This document shows, piece after piece, positions 1 to 9,400 of a stretch of 14,463 nt of DNA. The notes beneath the pieces are model-generated. The model saw nothing but the letters and a program-made list of their open reading frames with translations. It was not told the DNA's origin and made no database searches. The position numbers and the translations under genes were made by a program. Positions within the stretch are counted from its first letter, which is position 1; each line of letters begins with the position of its first letter. The DNA comes from Acidobacteriota bacterium (lineage in GTDB: Bacteria > Acidobacteriota > Terriglobia > Bryobacterales > Bryobacteraceae), in assembly GCA_003223065.1 (NCBI GenBank), contig QHXU01000130.1, positions 3,420 to 17,882 of the forward strand. The letters run 5' to 3'.

Positions 1-264
1 ATCGCGGCGGAGCATCGTGAAGTAACTGTCCGACGGCTGATGGTAGAAGGTGTTCCGGTTGGTGAAATCTTCGACCAAGTTTTCCGGCGACGGGCGATAA
101 AACGATCGCCCCATGCTGGTCCGGCGGTAGGTTTCCCATATCTCACGATGGCAACCGGCGCAGATCCGCGCATTGTCGCTCTGTGCGGCCGCCACGCCTG
201 TGAAGTAAGGCGCCAGCGCTCCGATGAGGATGCCCGACAGCCACCGATCTCGCTGAGCTACCAC
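1..264 (-). CDS. Secreted c-type cytochrome-like (CxxCH) protein, 5' part only
   Basis: I translated this by hand as an 88-residue N-terminal fragment that continues past the left edge. The frame is open back to a TAG at 304-306. The only usual start in it is GTG at 262-264, so I chose that, although no clear ribosome binding site precedes it. Residues 1-28 look like a Sec signal peptide: a few charged residues, then a hydrophobic LSGILIGALAPYF stretch, ending VAAAQ. A haem-binding CAGCH motif follows at residues 35-39, then EIWETYRRTSMGRSF. That arrangement is familiar from acidobacterial multihaem or TPR-containing cytochrome-like proteins, where further CxxCH motifs lie downstream. Covalent haem attachment in the periplasm is inferred from the motif. 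Partner and electron acceptor cannot be told. The gene diverges from the receptor at 407. Confidence 0.75.
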   Translation of the reverse strand, partial: MVAQRDRWLSGILIGALAPYFTGVAAAQSDNARICAGCHREIWETYRRTSMGRSFYRPSPENLVEDFTNRNTFYHQPSDSYFTMLRRD

Positions 265-323
265 GCGCGTAGGCGATATGTTACCAAACGGCGCGGCTCC
301 GCCCTACGGGTTCGGTTTTTTGA

Positions 324-329
324 TATGAT
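324..329 (+). promoter_or_regulatory. Possible -10 box in the divergent intergenic region
   Basis: TATGAT lies about 78 bases before the receptor start at 407, in an AT-richer patch of the 142-base gap between the divergent genes. No convincing -35 element is seen 16-18 bases upstream, so this is a weak call. Confidence 0.2.
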
Positions 330-366
330 CACGACGCTCGCGCTACACGACTGCTTTCAGACAAGA

Positions 367-383
367 AGGTCCTCTTCGGACCT
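367..383 (+). promoter_or_regulatory. Leader hairpin before the first receptor
   Basis: AGGTCC (367-372) and GGACCT (378-383) form a perfect 6-base stem around a TCTTC loop. It sits 12 bases before the ribosome binding site AAAGGA (395-400). In an mRNA leader it could affect stability or translation. It has no T-tract and is not a terminator. Chance cannot be excluded. Confidence 0.25.
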
Positions 384-406
384 GCAGCCTTGGGAAAGGA
401 TTCGTG

Positions 407-3400
407 ATGATCAGATTCAGCACCGCCTCGCAGACCACAAACAAGATCCGATTCACGCTGTTGGCAGCGTCGCTGTTGTTCCGCGCGGACCTGCTCGCGC
501 AGAGCGGCGCAGGCTCGATTCAAGGCAGCGTTCAGGATGCAAGTTCAGCCGCCATCCCTGGCTGCTCGGTCCACGTCCTCAACGATCACACCGGCATCGC
601 CAATGACACGACCACGAACAGCAGTGGCTTCTACACCGTGCCCGGCCTGTTTGCGGGAAGCTACACCGTGACTTTTAGCGCTCCCGGAATGAAGAAATAC
701 CAGGCCGTCATCGGGCTGCAGAACGCGCAGGTCGCGGTTTTGAGCCCCACGCTGACGGTGGGCGACGTCGCCGAACAGGTGACCGTGAGCAGCGAAGTGA
801 TTCAGCTCGCTACATACGACAGCGGCACTGTCAGCGCCCAGCTTGATTCCAGCCGCATCGACCAACTGCCGCAAAACGGCCGCAACATACTCGGCCTTGC
901 GCAGAACACCGTACCCGGCGTCGAGTCGAACGGGACGCGCGCCAACGGACTCATGGGGGAGGCCATGGAATATTCCCAGGACGGCGCCCCCATGACGAAT
1001 CGGAACTTCGGCGGCGAAGCCAACACGGCGCAGTCCACGCTGCCCGACCCCGATTCGGTTCAGGAAGCCAAATTCGAGACTCTCAATTCGAGCGCTCTGT
1101 TCGCCACGCCAGCCACAGTCATCCTGACCACGAAATCCGGTACGAACACATTTCACGGGTCGATGTTTGAAACCGCCCGAAACAATTATTTCGGCATCGC
1201 CAGGGCGCGTCAGAATCCGGCTGACTTCGCGGCGCCTCACCTGGTGCGCAACGAATTCGGAGCGTCCATCGGCGGGCCGATCATCATTCCCAGACTCTAC
1301 AACGGTAAGAACAAATCGTTCTTCTTCGTCGCCTTCGAGCGCTTCTCGGTGCGTCAGGCGTCGAACGAACTGGTTAAGGTGCCGACGGTGTCAATGAGAA
1401 ACGGCGATTTCAGCGGATTGGTGAACAGCGCCGGCATCCCCCAGCAACTGTACGACCCCGACTCCACGCAGAGCAGCGCGAACCAATACCAGCGAACGCC
1501 GTTCTCGAACAACCAGATTCCAATCAGCCGCATCAGTCCGCTGGCCAAGACGCTGTATGCGGCAACGCCCCTTCCGCAAACCGCCGACAATCCTTTGGTC
1601 AATTACAACTTCAACGCCGTGAATAACGTGACACAGACGGTTCCGAACACCACCGTCCGCCTCGACCACGTCTTCAGCGAGAACAATCGCGCGTACTTCC
1701 GTTTCACCGACATCCAACAGTCGCAGGAAGCTCTGCGTAACTACCCGGCGAATTCCCCGGCCAACATTGAAGGAGGCGGGCTACCGGCAGGGGCCACCGG
1801 ATACCAGGACATTCCCGTCCAGACGATCAGCGGGGCCTTGGGATATTCGCACATGTTTTCGCCGACCTTCTTCTCCGAGACCATTTTGAGCCAGCAGTGG
1901 CAGAGAATGTATGTCCAGGGAAACGACGTTTCACTGGCAAATTACGAAGCGCAGTTGGGACTTCCCAATGACTTCGGGCAGACGGGCTTTCCGGCTATCG
2001 GCTCGAACCTTCTCATGCCGTATGGCGGCTCCCAGTGGAATTACGGCATGAGCCAGATCCTTTCGACTGTTGACGAGAACATGAACAAACTCTGGGGCAA
2101 ACATCAGTTGGCGTTTGGCGGCCGCTACCGGCACGAACGATTCGGCTATCTGTCGGACCGTTCTCCGGACCAGGTCTCATTCACCAACCTGGCAACCGCC
2201 GTGTATGATCCGACAACAGGGGCCAACTACGGCGCCAAGCCCAACACAGGCTACGCGGATGCGGATTTCTTCTTGGGAGCGGCGAGCTCCTATAGCGAGA
2301 ATAAGAATGCGCCTTTCAACCGCAATCGCGAACAGGAGTTCGACTTCTACGTCCAGGATAACTATCGCATCAGCCGGAGTGTGACCCTCAACCTCGGACT
2401 CCGCTGGGAGGCGCACCCGGCGCCCCACGCCGATAAGGATTACTTCGTTACCTTCGACATGAAGAACGACGCGCTGGTCCTGAAGCAGCCGATCGACTAT
2501 TACATTCAAAACGGTCTTACCACGCAGGCGATCGTGACCAATCTCCGGAACCTGGGGGTCAAATTCGAGACGCCCCAGCAGGGCGGAATTCCCTCGAGCG
2601 GCTTCTACGGCAGTTGGTGGAATTTCCTCCCCCGCGTGGCATTCGCCTGGACGCCGCCGTTCAGCCTGAGGGGCACGGTACTCCGCGGAGGGTACGGCGA
2701 GTACATCTATCCTGTCCCGATCCGGAACTCCGTCCGGTATCTCACCGCGAACTACCCGTTCACCGCGGGTTACTCGAAAAGCTACACCGCCGCCTCTCAG
2801 GCGCCCGATGGCCTGCCCAACTATCTTATGCGGGCGCCGCAGATTGTCGTCGCCGGACTCAACAGCGCGCACGTAGTGGACACGAACTCCGTGACCGCGC
2901 TGCTTCCCGGCATCTCGCTCGGCCACACTCTCGCCGCGGACTATCCTCCGGGTCACGTGCGCGAAGCGAATCTGACCATCGAACAGCCGTTGCGCGATGA
3001 CTCCGTGTTCCGCGTCAGTTACGTCTTCACGCACGGATACAACCTGGACCAGGATTATCACTACAACGACGCACCGTCCACTTACGTGTGGGAGACGACC
3101 ACTGGAACAACGCCGCCCACCGGGGCTTTAGCGTCGGTGGCAACCCGGCCCTATGACAATACGGTCTGGGGCGGCAACGTGATCTCCAGGAAAACGGGTT
3201 GGTCCAACGATAGCGCGCTGCAGCTCAATTATCAGAGGCCGTACAAAAACGGATTCGGCTATCAGATCTTCTATGTCTACTCGCGGGCCTTTCGCGTTGG
3301 CGGGAACACTTTCCGCGATAACGTTCTGTATCCGGACGCGAATTTTGCTCCCGGCGTGCTTCCGGCAGGACTCAATCCCGGCACGATTCTCAATCCGAGC

Positions 3401-4168
3401 CAGGCTCTGAATCGCTGGGAAAATTACCGTGTTGATACCGACATCCCCGAACATCGCGTGACGTTTAACGGAATCGTGGATCTGCCCGCAGGCAAGGGCA
3501 AGCGCTGGCTGCGCAATTCCAACCGGCTGCTCAATGCGCTGGTGGGCGGCTACCAGTTGGCATTCGTCGGCCAGGTGCGGTCGCAGTCTTTTCAGGTGGC
3601 CTCGGGGAACTGGGGCGCGACCAGCCCGATGGAAGTGTATAAGAGCTCGGTCTCGCTCAACGACTGCCGCAGCGGCGTATGCCATCCCGCCTATCTATGG
3701 TTCAACGGATACCTGTCACCGACCGTAATCAACACCGCGAAGAATGGCGTAACCGGTATTCCGGCCAACTACGTTCCATATGAAGCGCCGATCAACAACA
3801 CGCCTGGCACACCGAACTTCGGCAACAACAATGTGTCCGTCACACTAAAGAACGGGACTCAGGTGGTCACGGCTTACGCACCCGGGCCGGCGCCGGCCGT
3901 GACATCCAGCGTCACCACGGTCGTCAGCGCCCCCAACCCATTCGCGCATACAATCCTGCTCGGACCATATAACTACGAAGCCGACATGTCTCTTTACAAG
4001 GTCTTTTCGCTTACTGAGAGCATCAAGCTGAGAATAAACGTGGATGCTTTCAACGCGTTCAATATTCAGGGCCGCATCAACCCGAATCCGACGGACGGCG
4101 TCGAATCTCTCCAGACGTCCTACTGGACGCCGCGTCAGATCCAGTTTACGGCCCGGTTGTCGTTCTAA
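407..4168 (+). CDS. Oar-like TonB-dependent receptor with carboxypeptidase-regulatory-like N-domain (receptor 1)
   Basis: This is a 1253-residue outer-membrane protein. I chose ATG 407 over the adjoining GTG 404 because AAAGGA (395-400) is 6 bases from the ATG but only 3 from the GTG. Residues 1-33 are a signal peptide ending LLAQ. Residues about 37-128 are the CarboxypepD_reg-like beta-sandwich, with SGFYTVPGLFAGSYTVTFSAPG. Residues about 145-250 resemble a TonB plug and end in the family hallmark TTKSGTNTFHG. The rest is beta-barrel with alternating aromatic strands, ending ARLSF with the C-terminal Phe expected for BAM-assembled proteins. Family members are thought to bind or import large substrates with TonB energy; the ligand is unknown. 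The plug lacks the usual VNGxRxxxN...LDG string and instead reads ANGLMGEAMEYSQDGAP. The lyase follows 41 bases downstream, so co-transcription and a polysaccharide ligand are likely but inferred. Confidence 0.93.
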   Translation: MIRFSTASQTTNKIRFTLLAASLLFRADLLAQSGAGSIQGSVQDASSAAIPGCSVHVLNDHTGIANDTTTNSSGFYTVPGLFAGSYTVTFSAPGMKKYQAVIGLQNAQVAVLSPTLTVGDVAEQVTVSSEVIQLATYDSGTVSAQLDSSRIDQLPQNGRNILGLAQNTVPGVESNGTRANGLMGEAMEYSQDGAPMTNRNFGGEANTAQSTLPDPDSVQEAKFETLNSSALFATPATVILTTKSGTNTFHGSMFETARNNYFGIARARQNPADFAAPHLVRNEFGASIGGPIIIPRLYNGKNKSFFFVAFERFSVRQASNELVKVPTVSMRNGDFSGLVNSAGIPQQLYDPDSTQSSANQYQRTPFSNNQIPISRISPLAKTLYAATPLPQTADNPLVNYNFNAVNNVTQTVPNTTVRLDHVFSENNRAYFRFTDIQQSQEALRNYPANSPANIEGGGLPAGATGYQDIPVQTISGALGYSHMFSPTFFSETILSQQWQRMYVQGNDVSLANYEAQLGLPNDFGQTGFPAIGSNLLMPYGGSQWNYGMSQILSTVDENMNKLWGKHQLAFGGRYRHERFGYLSDRSPDQVSFTNLATAVYDPTTGANYGAKPNTGYADADFFLGAASSYSENKNAPFNRNREQEFDFYVQDNYRISRSVTLNLGLRWEAHPAPHADKDYFVTFDMKNDALVLKQPIDYYIQNGLTTQAIVTNLRNLGVKFETPQQGGIPSSGFYGSWWNFLPRVAFAWTPPFSLRGTVLRGGYGEYIYPVPIRNSVRYLTANYPFTAGYSKSYTAASQAPDGLPNYLMRAPQIVVAGLNSAHVVDTNSVTALLPGISLGHTLAADYPPGHVREANLTIEQPLRDDSVFRVSYVFTHGYNLDQDYHYNDAPSTYVWETTTGTTPPTGALASVATRPYDNTVWGGNVISRKTGWSNDSALQLNYQRPYKNGFGYQIFYVYSRAFRVGGNTFRDNVLYPDANFAPGVLPAGLNPGTILNPSQALNRWENYRVDTDIPEHRVTFNGIVDLPAGKGKRWLRNSNRLLNALVGGYQLAFVGQVRSQSFQVASGNWGATSPMEVYKSSVSLNDCRSGVCHPAYLWFNGYLSPTVINTAKNGVTGIPANYVPYEAPINNTPGTPNFGNNNVSVTLKNGTQVVTAYAPGPAPAVTSSVTTVVSAPNPFAHTILLGPYNYEADMSLYKVFSLTESIKLRINVDAFNAFNIQGRINPNPTDGVESLQTSYWTPRQIQFTARLSF

Positions 4169-4199
4169 TCGCGCCGCCGAGCGGGTGGCCCTTAAACAC

Positions 4200-4204
4200 A
4201 GGAG
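4200..4204 (+). promoter_or_regulatory. Ribosome binding site that fixes the lyase start
   Basis: AGGAG lies 5 bases before ATG 4210. The in-frame GTG at 4204 overlaps this site and so is an unlikely start. The choice places the twin-arginine motif at residues 3-4. Confidence 0.7.
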
Positions 4205-4209
4205 TGGAG

Positions 4210-6132
4210 ATGACACGGCGCGATTTTCTTGCTGCTTCGGCGCCGCTCGGCGCGGCGCAGGCGCGTGTCGAGGCGCAGACGGGACGCAAACGCGATTTAC
4301 TGGCGTCATTGTGGAGCGGCGGCAATCTGGCAGCCGCGAACCGGACGTTTCACGCCTTTCCTGCCGCCGGGGAACGCGCCGGCTGGGAAGGGCTACCCGC
4401 CGATGCACGCGCCGCATTGATCGCGGCGGGCGAACGGCAGCTGCAGACTACCTGGGACGTGCTGCCTGCCAGCTCCGCCCTGGAATTCGCACGTAATGGA
4501 AACCGCTCCCATTACGAGGGGATGCGCGATCGCCGCCGACGGAAGCTGCAAGACCTGGTGCTGGCCGAGTGCGCCGAATTCAAGGGCAGGTTCGTCGACG
4601 AGATCGTCAATGGGATCTGGCTCACCTGCGAAGAGACGTTCTGGGGTGTGCCGGCGCACCTCGGCGCGCAGCAAGCCAGAGTTGGCCTGCCCGACGTAAC
4701 TGAACCCATAGTCGATCTGTTCGCCGCGGAAACTGCCGCATTGCTGGCCTGGACCCTGTACCTGCTCGAACCCCAGCTTCGCCAGGTATCGCGCCTCGTG
4801 CCGGACCGAATCCGCTTCGAAACGGCGCGTCGCATCCTGACGCCTTGCCTAGAACGCGACGATTTCGGTTGGATGGGCTTCCACGGTCCCCCGCCAAATA
4901 ACTGGAACCCGTGGATCTGCTCCAACTGGCTTACCGCGGCCCTGCTGGTGGAACCTGATCAAAAGCGGCGGGCCAGCGCGATTGAAAAGATCGTTCAGTG
5001 TCTGGATCATTTTCTCAACGGCTATGCGGATGATGGCGGCTGTGACGAAGGGCCCAGCTACTGGGGCCGAGCAGGCGCCTCGCTTTTCGACTGCCTGGAA
5101 TTATTGCGCGAGGCAAGCCGCGGCGCATTGGACGCCTTCAACCAGCCGCTAATCCACCAGATTGGCCTTTATATTTGCCGTGCGCACATAGCCGGCGAGT
5201 GGTACACGAATTTCTCGGATGCACCGGCGCGCGTGCAGGTCGATGGCGACCTCATCTACCGCTTTGGCCGCGGGCTGAGGGATGACACAATGGCCCGCCA
5301 CGGAGCCTGGGCCGCCTTTGCGCAGAGTGAGACCGCGCTTCCGCGCGGCAGCATTGGCCGCGAATTGCCTGCGCTCTTCAATCTCGCCGAGTTGCGCAAG
5401 GCGCTCCGCGCTGAGGCGCTGCTGCGCGATGTCTGGTTGCCGGGCATCGGCGTGATGACAGCGCGTTTGCGGGAAGGTTCGGCCCAGGGGATCTATGTTG
5501 CAGCCGAGGCCGGCAATAACGGCAAAAGCCACAACCACAACGACGTCGGCAATTTCATCGTGTATGCCGATCGCGCGCCCGCGATTATCGACGTAGGCGT
5601 GGAAACCTATACGGCGAAAACCTTCAGCTCGAGACGCTACGAAATCTGGACAATGCAATCCGCGTTTCACAACTGCCCGACCATCGATGGCGTGATGCAG
5701 TCGCCAGGCCGTCCGTATGCGGCGTCAGCAGTGAACTGCCATCAGGACGACGAAGCGGCCGAACTGCGCATGGATATCCCAGGCGCATATCCGAAGAACG
5801 CCAATTTAGAGAGCTGGAAGCGGGTTGTCCGCCTAGACCGCGCGCGCAACCAAGTGCAAGTCACCGATGAGTTTTCGCTGAATCAACCGGCCAAGGAGAT
5901 TACCCTCACCCTCATGACGCCCTGCCGCGTCAGCCAGCAAGCCGGAACGCTGCAACTGGAAGACCGGGCACGCGTAGCTTGCGACCCGGCTCTGTCCGCC
6001 GCCGTTGAAGAGATCAAACTGGATGACCCGCGTCTGCGTGGCGTCTGGGGCGAGCGGATCTATCGCATTCTCCTGCGCGCAGCGAATCCCCCGCGACAGG
6101 GAAAGTGGAGTATGCGGATCACTCAAGCATAG
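4210..6132 (+). CDS. Heparinase II/III-family polysaccharide lyase, Tat-exported
   Basis: This is a 640-residue protein. It opens with MTRRDFLAASAPLGAAQA, a twin-arginine signal with probable cleavage near VEAQ, so it should fold in the cytoplasm and act in the periplasm or beyond. Residues about 60-390 fit the alpha-helical toroid of such lyases. They carry NNWNPW at 230-235 and DEGPSYW at 279-285, both aromatic motifs typical of the catalytic cleft. Residues about 400-640 fit the C-terminal heparinase II/III beta-sandwich, with the hallmark GKSHNHNDVGNF at 438-449. By analogy with characterised heparinases, N230/N231, Y284 and H441/H443 are candidate catalytic or metal-site residues. Family members cleave uronic-acid polysaccharides by beta-elimination; the substrate here (glycosaminoglycan, alginate or exopolysaccharide) cannot be told. 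The gene lies 41 bases after receptor 1 on the same strand, suggesting a receptor-plus-lyase utilisation unit. No truncation or frameshift is visible. Confidence 0.88.
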   Translation: MTRRDFLAASAPLGAAQARVEAQTGRKRDLLASLWSGGNLAAANRTFHAFPAAGERAGWEGLPADARAALIAAGERQLQTTWDVLPASSALEFARNGNRSHYEGMRDRRRRKLQDLVLAECAEFKGRFVDEIVNGIWLTCEETFWGVPAHLGAQQARVGLPDVTEPIVDLFAAETAALLAWTLYLLEPQLRQVSRLVPDRIRFETARRILTPCLERDDFGWMGFHGPPPNNWNPWICSNWLTAALLVEPDQKRRASAIEKIVQCLDHFLNGYADDGGCDEGPSYWGRAGASLFDCLELLREASRGALDAFNQPLIHQIGLYICRAHIAGEWYTNFSDAPARVQVDGDLIYRFGRGLRDDTMARHGAWAAFAQSETALPRGSIGRELPALFNLAELRKALRAEALLRDVWLPGIGVMTARLREGSAQGIYVAAEAGNNGKSHNHNDVGNFIVYADRAPAIIDVGVETYTAKTFSSRRYEIWTMQSAFHNCPTIDGVMQSPGRPYAASAVNCHQDDEAAELRMDIPGAYPKNANLESWKRVVRLDRARNQVQVTDEFSLNQPAKEITLTLMTPCRVSQQAGTLQLEDRARVACDPALSAAVEEIKLDDPRLRGVWGERIYRILLRAANPPRQGKWSMRITQA

Positions 6133-6328
6133 TCGGCCTCGATTGCACTCGGCTCTGCGTCACCTCGAAAAGAAGCACATGACCTCCGGTGCTTCAGCCT
6201 ATTGCACCCACTTTCCGGCGGTTCATCGTCGCGACGCTATGAGCTTCGCGCAGTTCGCCAAAACGCGTTAAGGTGCCAGGGACGCCGATGACAGCCCGCT
6301 CCAAGGTTTGGTCCGCCCCGCACCTTTG
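6133..6328. other. Intergenic stretch with no recognisable gene
   Basis: This is the first part of the 349-base gap between the lyase and receptor 2. I see no ribosome binding site with a credible frame, no T-tailed hairpin and no RNA gene. The frame that runs through it up to a stop near 6271 has no family resemblance. Confidence 0.5.
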
Positions 6329-6451
6329 CAGCTCTATCGCAACAACGGTATCGGGAAGTTTACCGACGTCTCCCTCCAGCGTGGACTCATGGAGAGCGCC
6401 TTGATGTATACTATTCGCAAATCGGGCCAGGGACGCGAGTTCGGTTTCTAA
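6329..6451 (+). pseudogene. FG-GAP/VCBS repeat protein remnant (CRTAC1-like)
   Basis: The frame beginning at 6329 reads QLYRNNGIGKFTDVSLQRGL. This closely matches the xLYRNNGxGTFTDVTxxAGL repeat of FG-GAP/VCBS proteins such as the acidobacterial CRTAC1 (ASPIC/UnbV) family. The resemblance covers about 20 residues (6329-6388). The frame then runs on without resemblance to TAA 6449-6451. Upstream the frame is open only from a stop at 6269-6271 and also loses the resemblance. No start codon or ribosome binding site is convincing, so I read it as a decayed fragment of a larger secreted protein. CRTAC1-like and CxxCH/TPR genes often neighbour each other in this phylum, and a CxxCH gene lies at the left edge. 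Confidence 0.55.
6382..6412 (+). promoter_or_regulatory. Possible sigma-70-type promoter for receptor 2
   Basis: TGGACT (6382-6387) and TATACT (6407-6412) match the -35 and -10 consensus at 4/6 and 5/6 positions, with a long 19-base spacer. The start at 6482 is about 70 bases downstream. It overlaps the FG-GAP remnant, so the promoter may have arisen within, or been retained from, decayed coding DNA. Confidence 0.3.
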
Positions 6452-6481
6452 CGGGACGAATGCGCTAGTTGGGGGGCTCAG

Positions 6482-9400
6482 ATGCTAATTAGGAAGCTCG
6501 TTTTCTCAGCTTCTCTTGCATGCCTGTTTCACGGGTATGCTTTCTCGCAAACCATCTCAGGTTCGATTGCCGGAAACGTGTTGGACGCCACGCAAGCGGC
6601 CGTAGCCAACGCAAGAGTGACCGCGATCGAGCAGGACAAGAGAACCACTTTCAGCACTGTCACGGACCTGGAGGGAAGGTTTGTTTTTCCACAGGTGCTG
6701 CCGGGCACATACACCATCGCTGTGGAGGCGCCTGGCTTCAAGAAGTACGAGAAAAGAGACGTCATTCTTTACGGCAACGAGAAGTTGTCCGTGGGTAATC
6801 TCAATCTCGAGATCGGCGCCGTGGAGCAGTCGGTGGAGGTGTCGGCGCAGGCGATTACGCTGCAAACCGAAAGCGGCGAGCGCTCGCAAACGCTAAACAC
6901 GAAACAATTGGAAAACATCGCCGTCAACGGCCGGAGCTATCTTTCGCTGGTTGGCCTGACTCCGGGTGTCGCCACCGTTCCAAACCTCCAGACGGCGGGC
7001 CACGGCGGTGTGGGGTCGATCGCCGTCAATGGCGCACGCCAGAATCAGAACAATCTCACGCTGGACGGAATCGGCAACGTAGATACGGGCAACAACGGCG
7101 ACCAGCTTGCGACCGTCAGTCTCGACTCGGTGCAGGAGTACCGCATCCTGACTAACGCGTACCAGGCTGAATACGGCCGCTCCTCCGGCGCCCAGATCAG
7201 TGTCGTGACCCGGAGCGGATCGAGCGAGTTTCATGGCAGCGGTTACCTGTTCCATCGCAACGAGGGCCTGAATGCCACGCGCAACCTGTTCCGGTATAAC
7301 GACGTCGGCTACACGCTCGGTGGACCTGTCTACATCCCCGGCCATTTCAACCGGCACAAGGACAAGGTGTTTTTCTTCTGGAGCCAGGAATACCAGCGGC
7401 AGTTGAAGCCACAGGCAGAAAAGGACCGGACCGTGCCCACGCCGCTCGAGCGGCAGGGAGATTTTTCCCAGAGCGTGGACAAGAACGGGAATCCGTTCCC
7501 CTACATCCGCGACTACGCGAGCGGCCTGCCCTGCAACTCCACTAACACGTCCGGATGTTTTCAGGATGGCGGCGTGCTCGGAAGAATCCCGAAGAACCGT
7601 CTATTCGCGCCCGGCCTCGCGATTCTGACCCTCTATCCGCAGCCAAACGCGACCCAGTTCTTCAAGAGCGGATACGACTTCCGCTCGCAAATTTCCGACT
7701 CGTATCCCCGGCGGGAGGACTTGATCCGCGGAGACTACAACCTGAGCAATAGGTTCAAGATCTTCGCTCATTTTGTGAATAACTTCGACGCTGTTACGTC
7801 TTATTACGGCTCGTTCGTTCTTGGTTCCACCATTCCACTGGTGCCGGTCACGGATGCACGTCCCGGCAAAGGACTAGTGATTGGAACCACGCAGCTCCTG
7901 AGTCCAAGTCTGACCAATGAAACGAACTGGGGCTTCCACAAGAACATCATCCATATCGATGCCGTGAATAACGGGCTGACCCGCGCACTGACCGGCCTCA
8001 AGGACCTGAACCAGTTGTATCCGGACGCCGTGAAGGGCGACTACATACCCACATTCACGTTCAATGGCACGCGGATCAACAACACTGCGGCTTTTGGCAC
8101 CAACAACGCTCCATTTTACAACTACAACACCACGATCGAGTGGATTGACAATCTCAGCAAGGTTTGGAACGAACATACGTTCAAGACCGGGTTCTATCTG
8201 CAGCGCAGCCGGAAGGACCAGAGTTCGTTTGCCAACTTCAACGGAACTTTCGATTTCGGTGACGATGCTTCGAATCCGTTCGACTCTCAATATGGGTTCG
8301 CGAACGCCGCGCTGGGGATTTATCGGACCTTTACGCAGGCTTCGCAATATGCCATTGGTCAATACCGCTATTGGAACCTGGAGTTCTACGTTCAGGACGC
8401 ATGGAAGATTACCCGGCGGCTGACACTGGACTTTGGTCTCCGTATGTACTGGATTCAGCCCCAGTATGATGCGGCGTTGCTGACGTCGAACTTTCTTCCC
8501 GAGCTATTCGATCCCGAAAAGGCGCCGCGGCTGTATCAACCGGGCTTCGGTCCAGACGGCAAGACCGTCGTCGCGATCGATCCGTCGACCGGCCAGATGC
8601 TGCCCTCCACGGCGATCGGCAAGCTCGTGCCGAATTCCGGCGACCTGCTGAACGGGATCCGGCAGGCTGGGCACGGGTTCACGAAGTACCTGCAAAAAGA
8701 CCGGGGCTTGACGCCCGCGCCGCGGTTCGGCTTCGCCTACGACGTGACCGGGAAGCAGAATCTCGTCGTTCGCGGCGGGTTCGGCATCTTCTACGATCGC
8801 TTCCAGGGTAATGAGATCTTCGACGAGCTGACCAATCCACCCACCACGTTCCAGCCGACGCTGGTCAACGGACTTGTCAGCCAGATCAATCCCGCTAATG
8901 CGTTGCTCGGCCCCAGCAGCTTGCTGGGCCTGGACTACAACGGCAAATTTCCGATGGTGATGAATTACAACTTCGGTGTCCAGACGAAACTGCCATGGAA
9001 GTTCGTGCTCGATACGGCCTACGTCGGGTCGCAGAGCCGGCATCTGCTGGATAAGCTCAACCTGAACGCGATCCCGTACGGGGCAACGTTCCTGGCGCAG
9101 AATCAGGATCCGACCAAGAACCCCGGTTCGCTGCTCGGGTCCAGCGCCCTCAACCGGGACTTCCTCCGCCCGTACACGGGCTTCGGCGACATTTCGATCC
9201 ACCGCGAGGGATCGAGCGCGAATTACAATTCGCTTCAGGTCTCCGTCAACCGCCGCTTCGCGCAAGGGTTCTTCTTCGGTCTGGCGTACACGTGGTCGAA
9301 AGCGCTCGGAATTACCAGCGGAGACGGTGATTTCACTCGTATTGACGGCAACACGCGCCTTGCGAATTATGGCCCCCTGAACTTTGATCGCCGCCATACG

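Noticed and set aside
2177..3061. 294-codon open frame on the minus strand
   Set aside because: Lies wholly inside receptor 1, is Arg/Val/Gly-rich with no family motifs or ribosome binding site; an antisense shadow of a GC-rich gene.
6173..6241. Short frame ending RRFIVATL, reminiscent of a Tat signal
   Set aside because: Hits a stop immediately after the hydrophobic start, has no ribosome binding site, and the upstream residues do not fit; probably chance.
8504..9397. 297-codon open frame on the minus strand
   Set aside because: Antisense to receptor 2; composition typical of a shadow frame, and the sense frame has clear domains and motifs.
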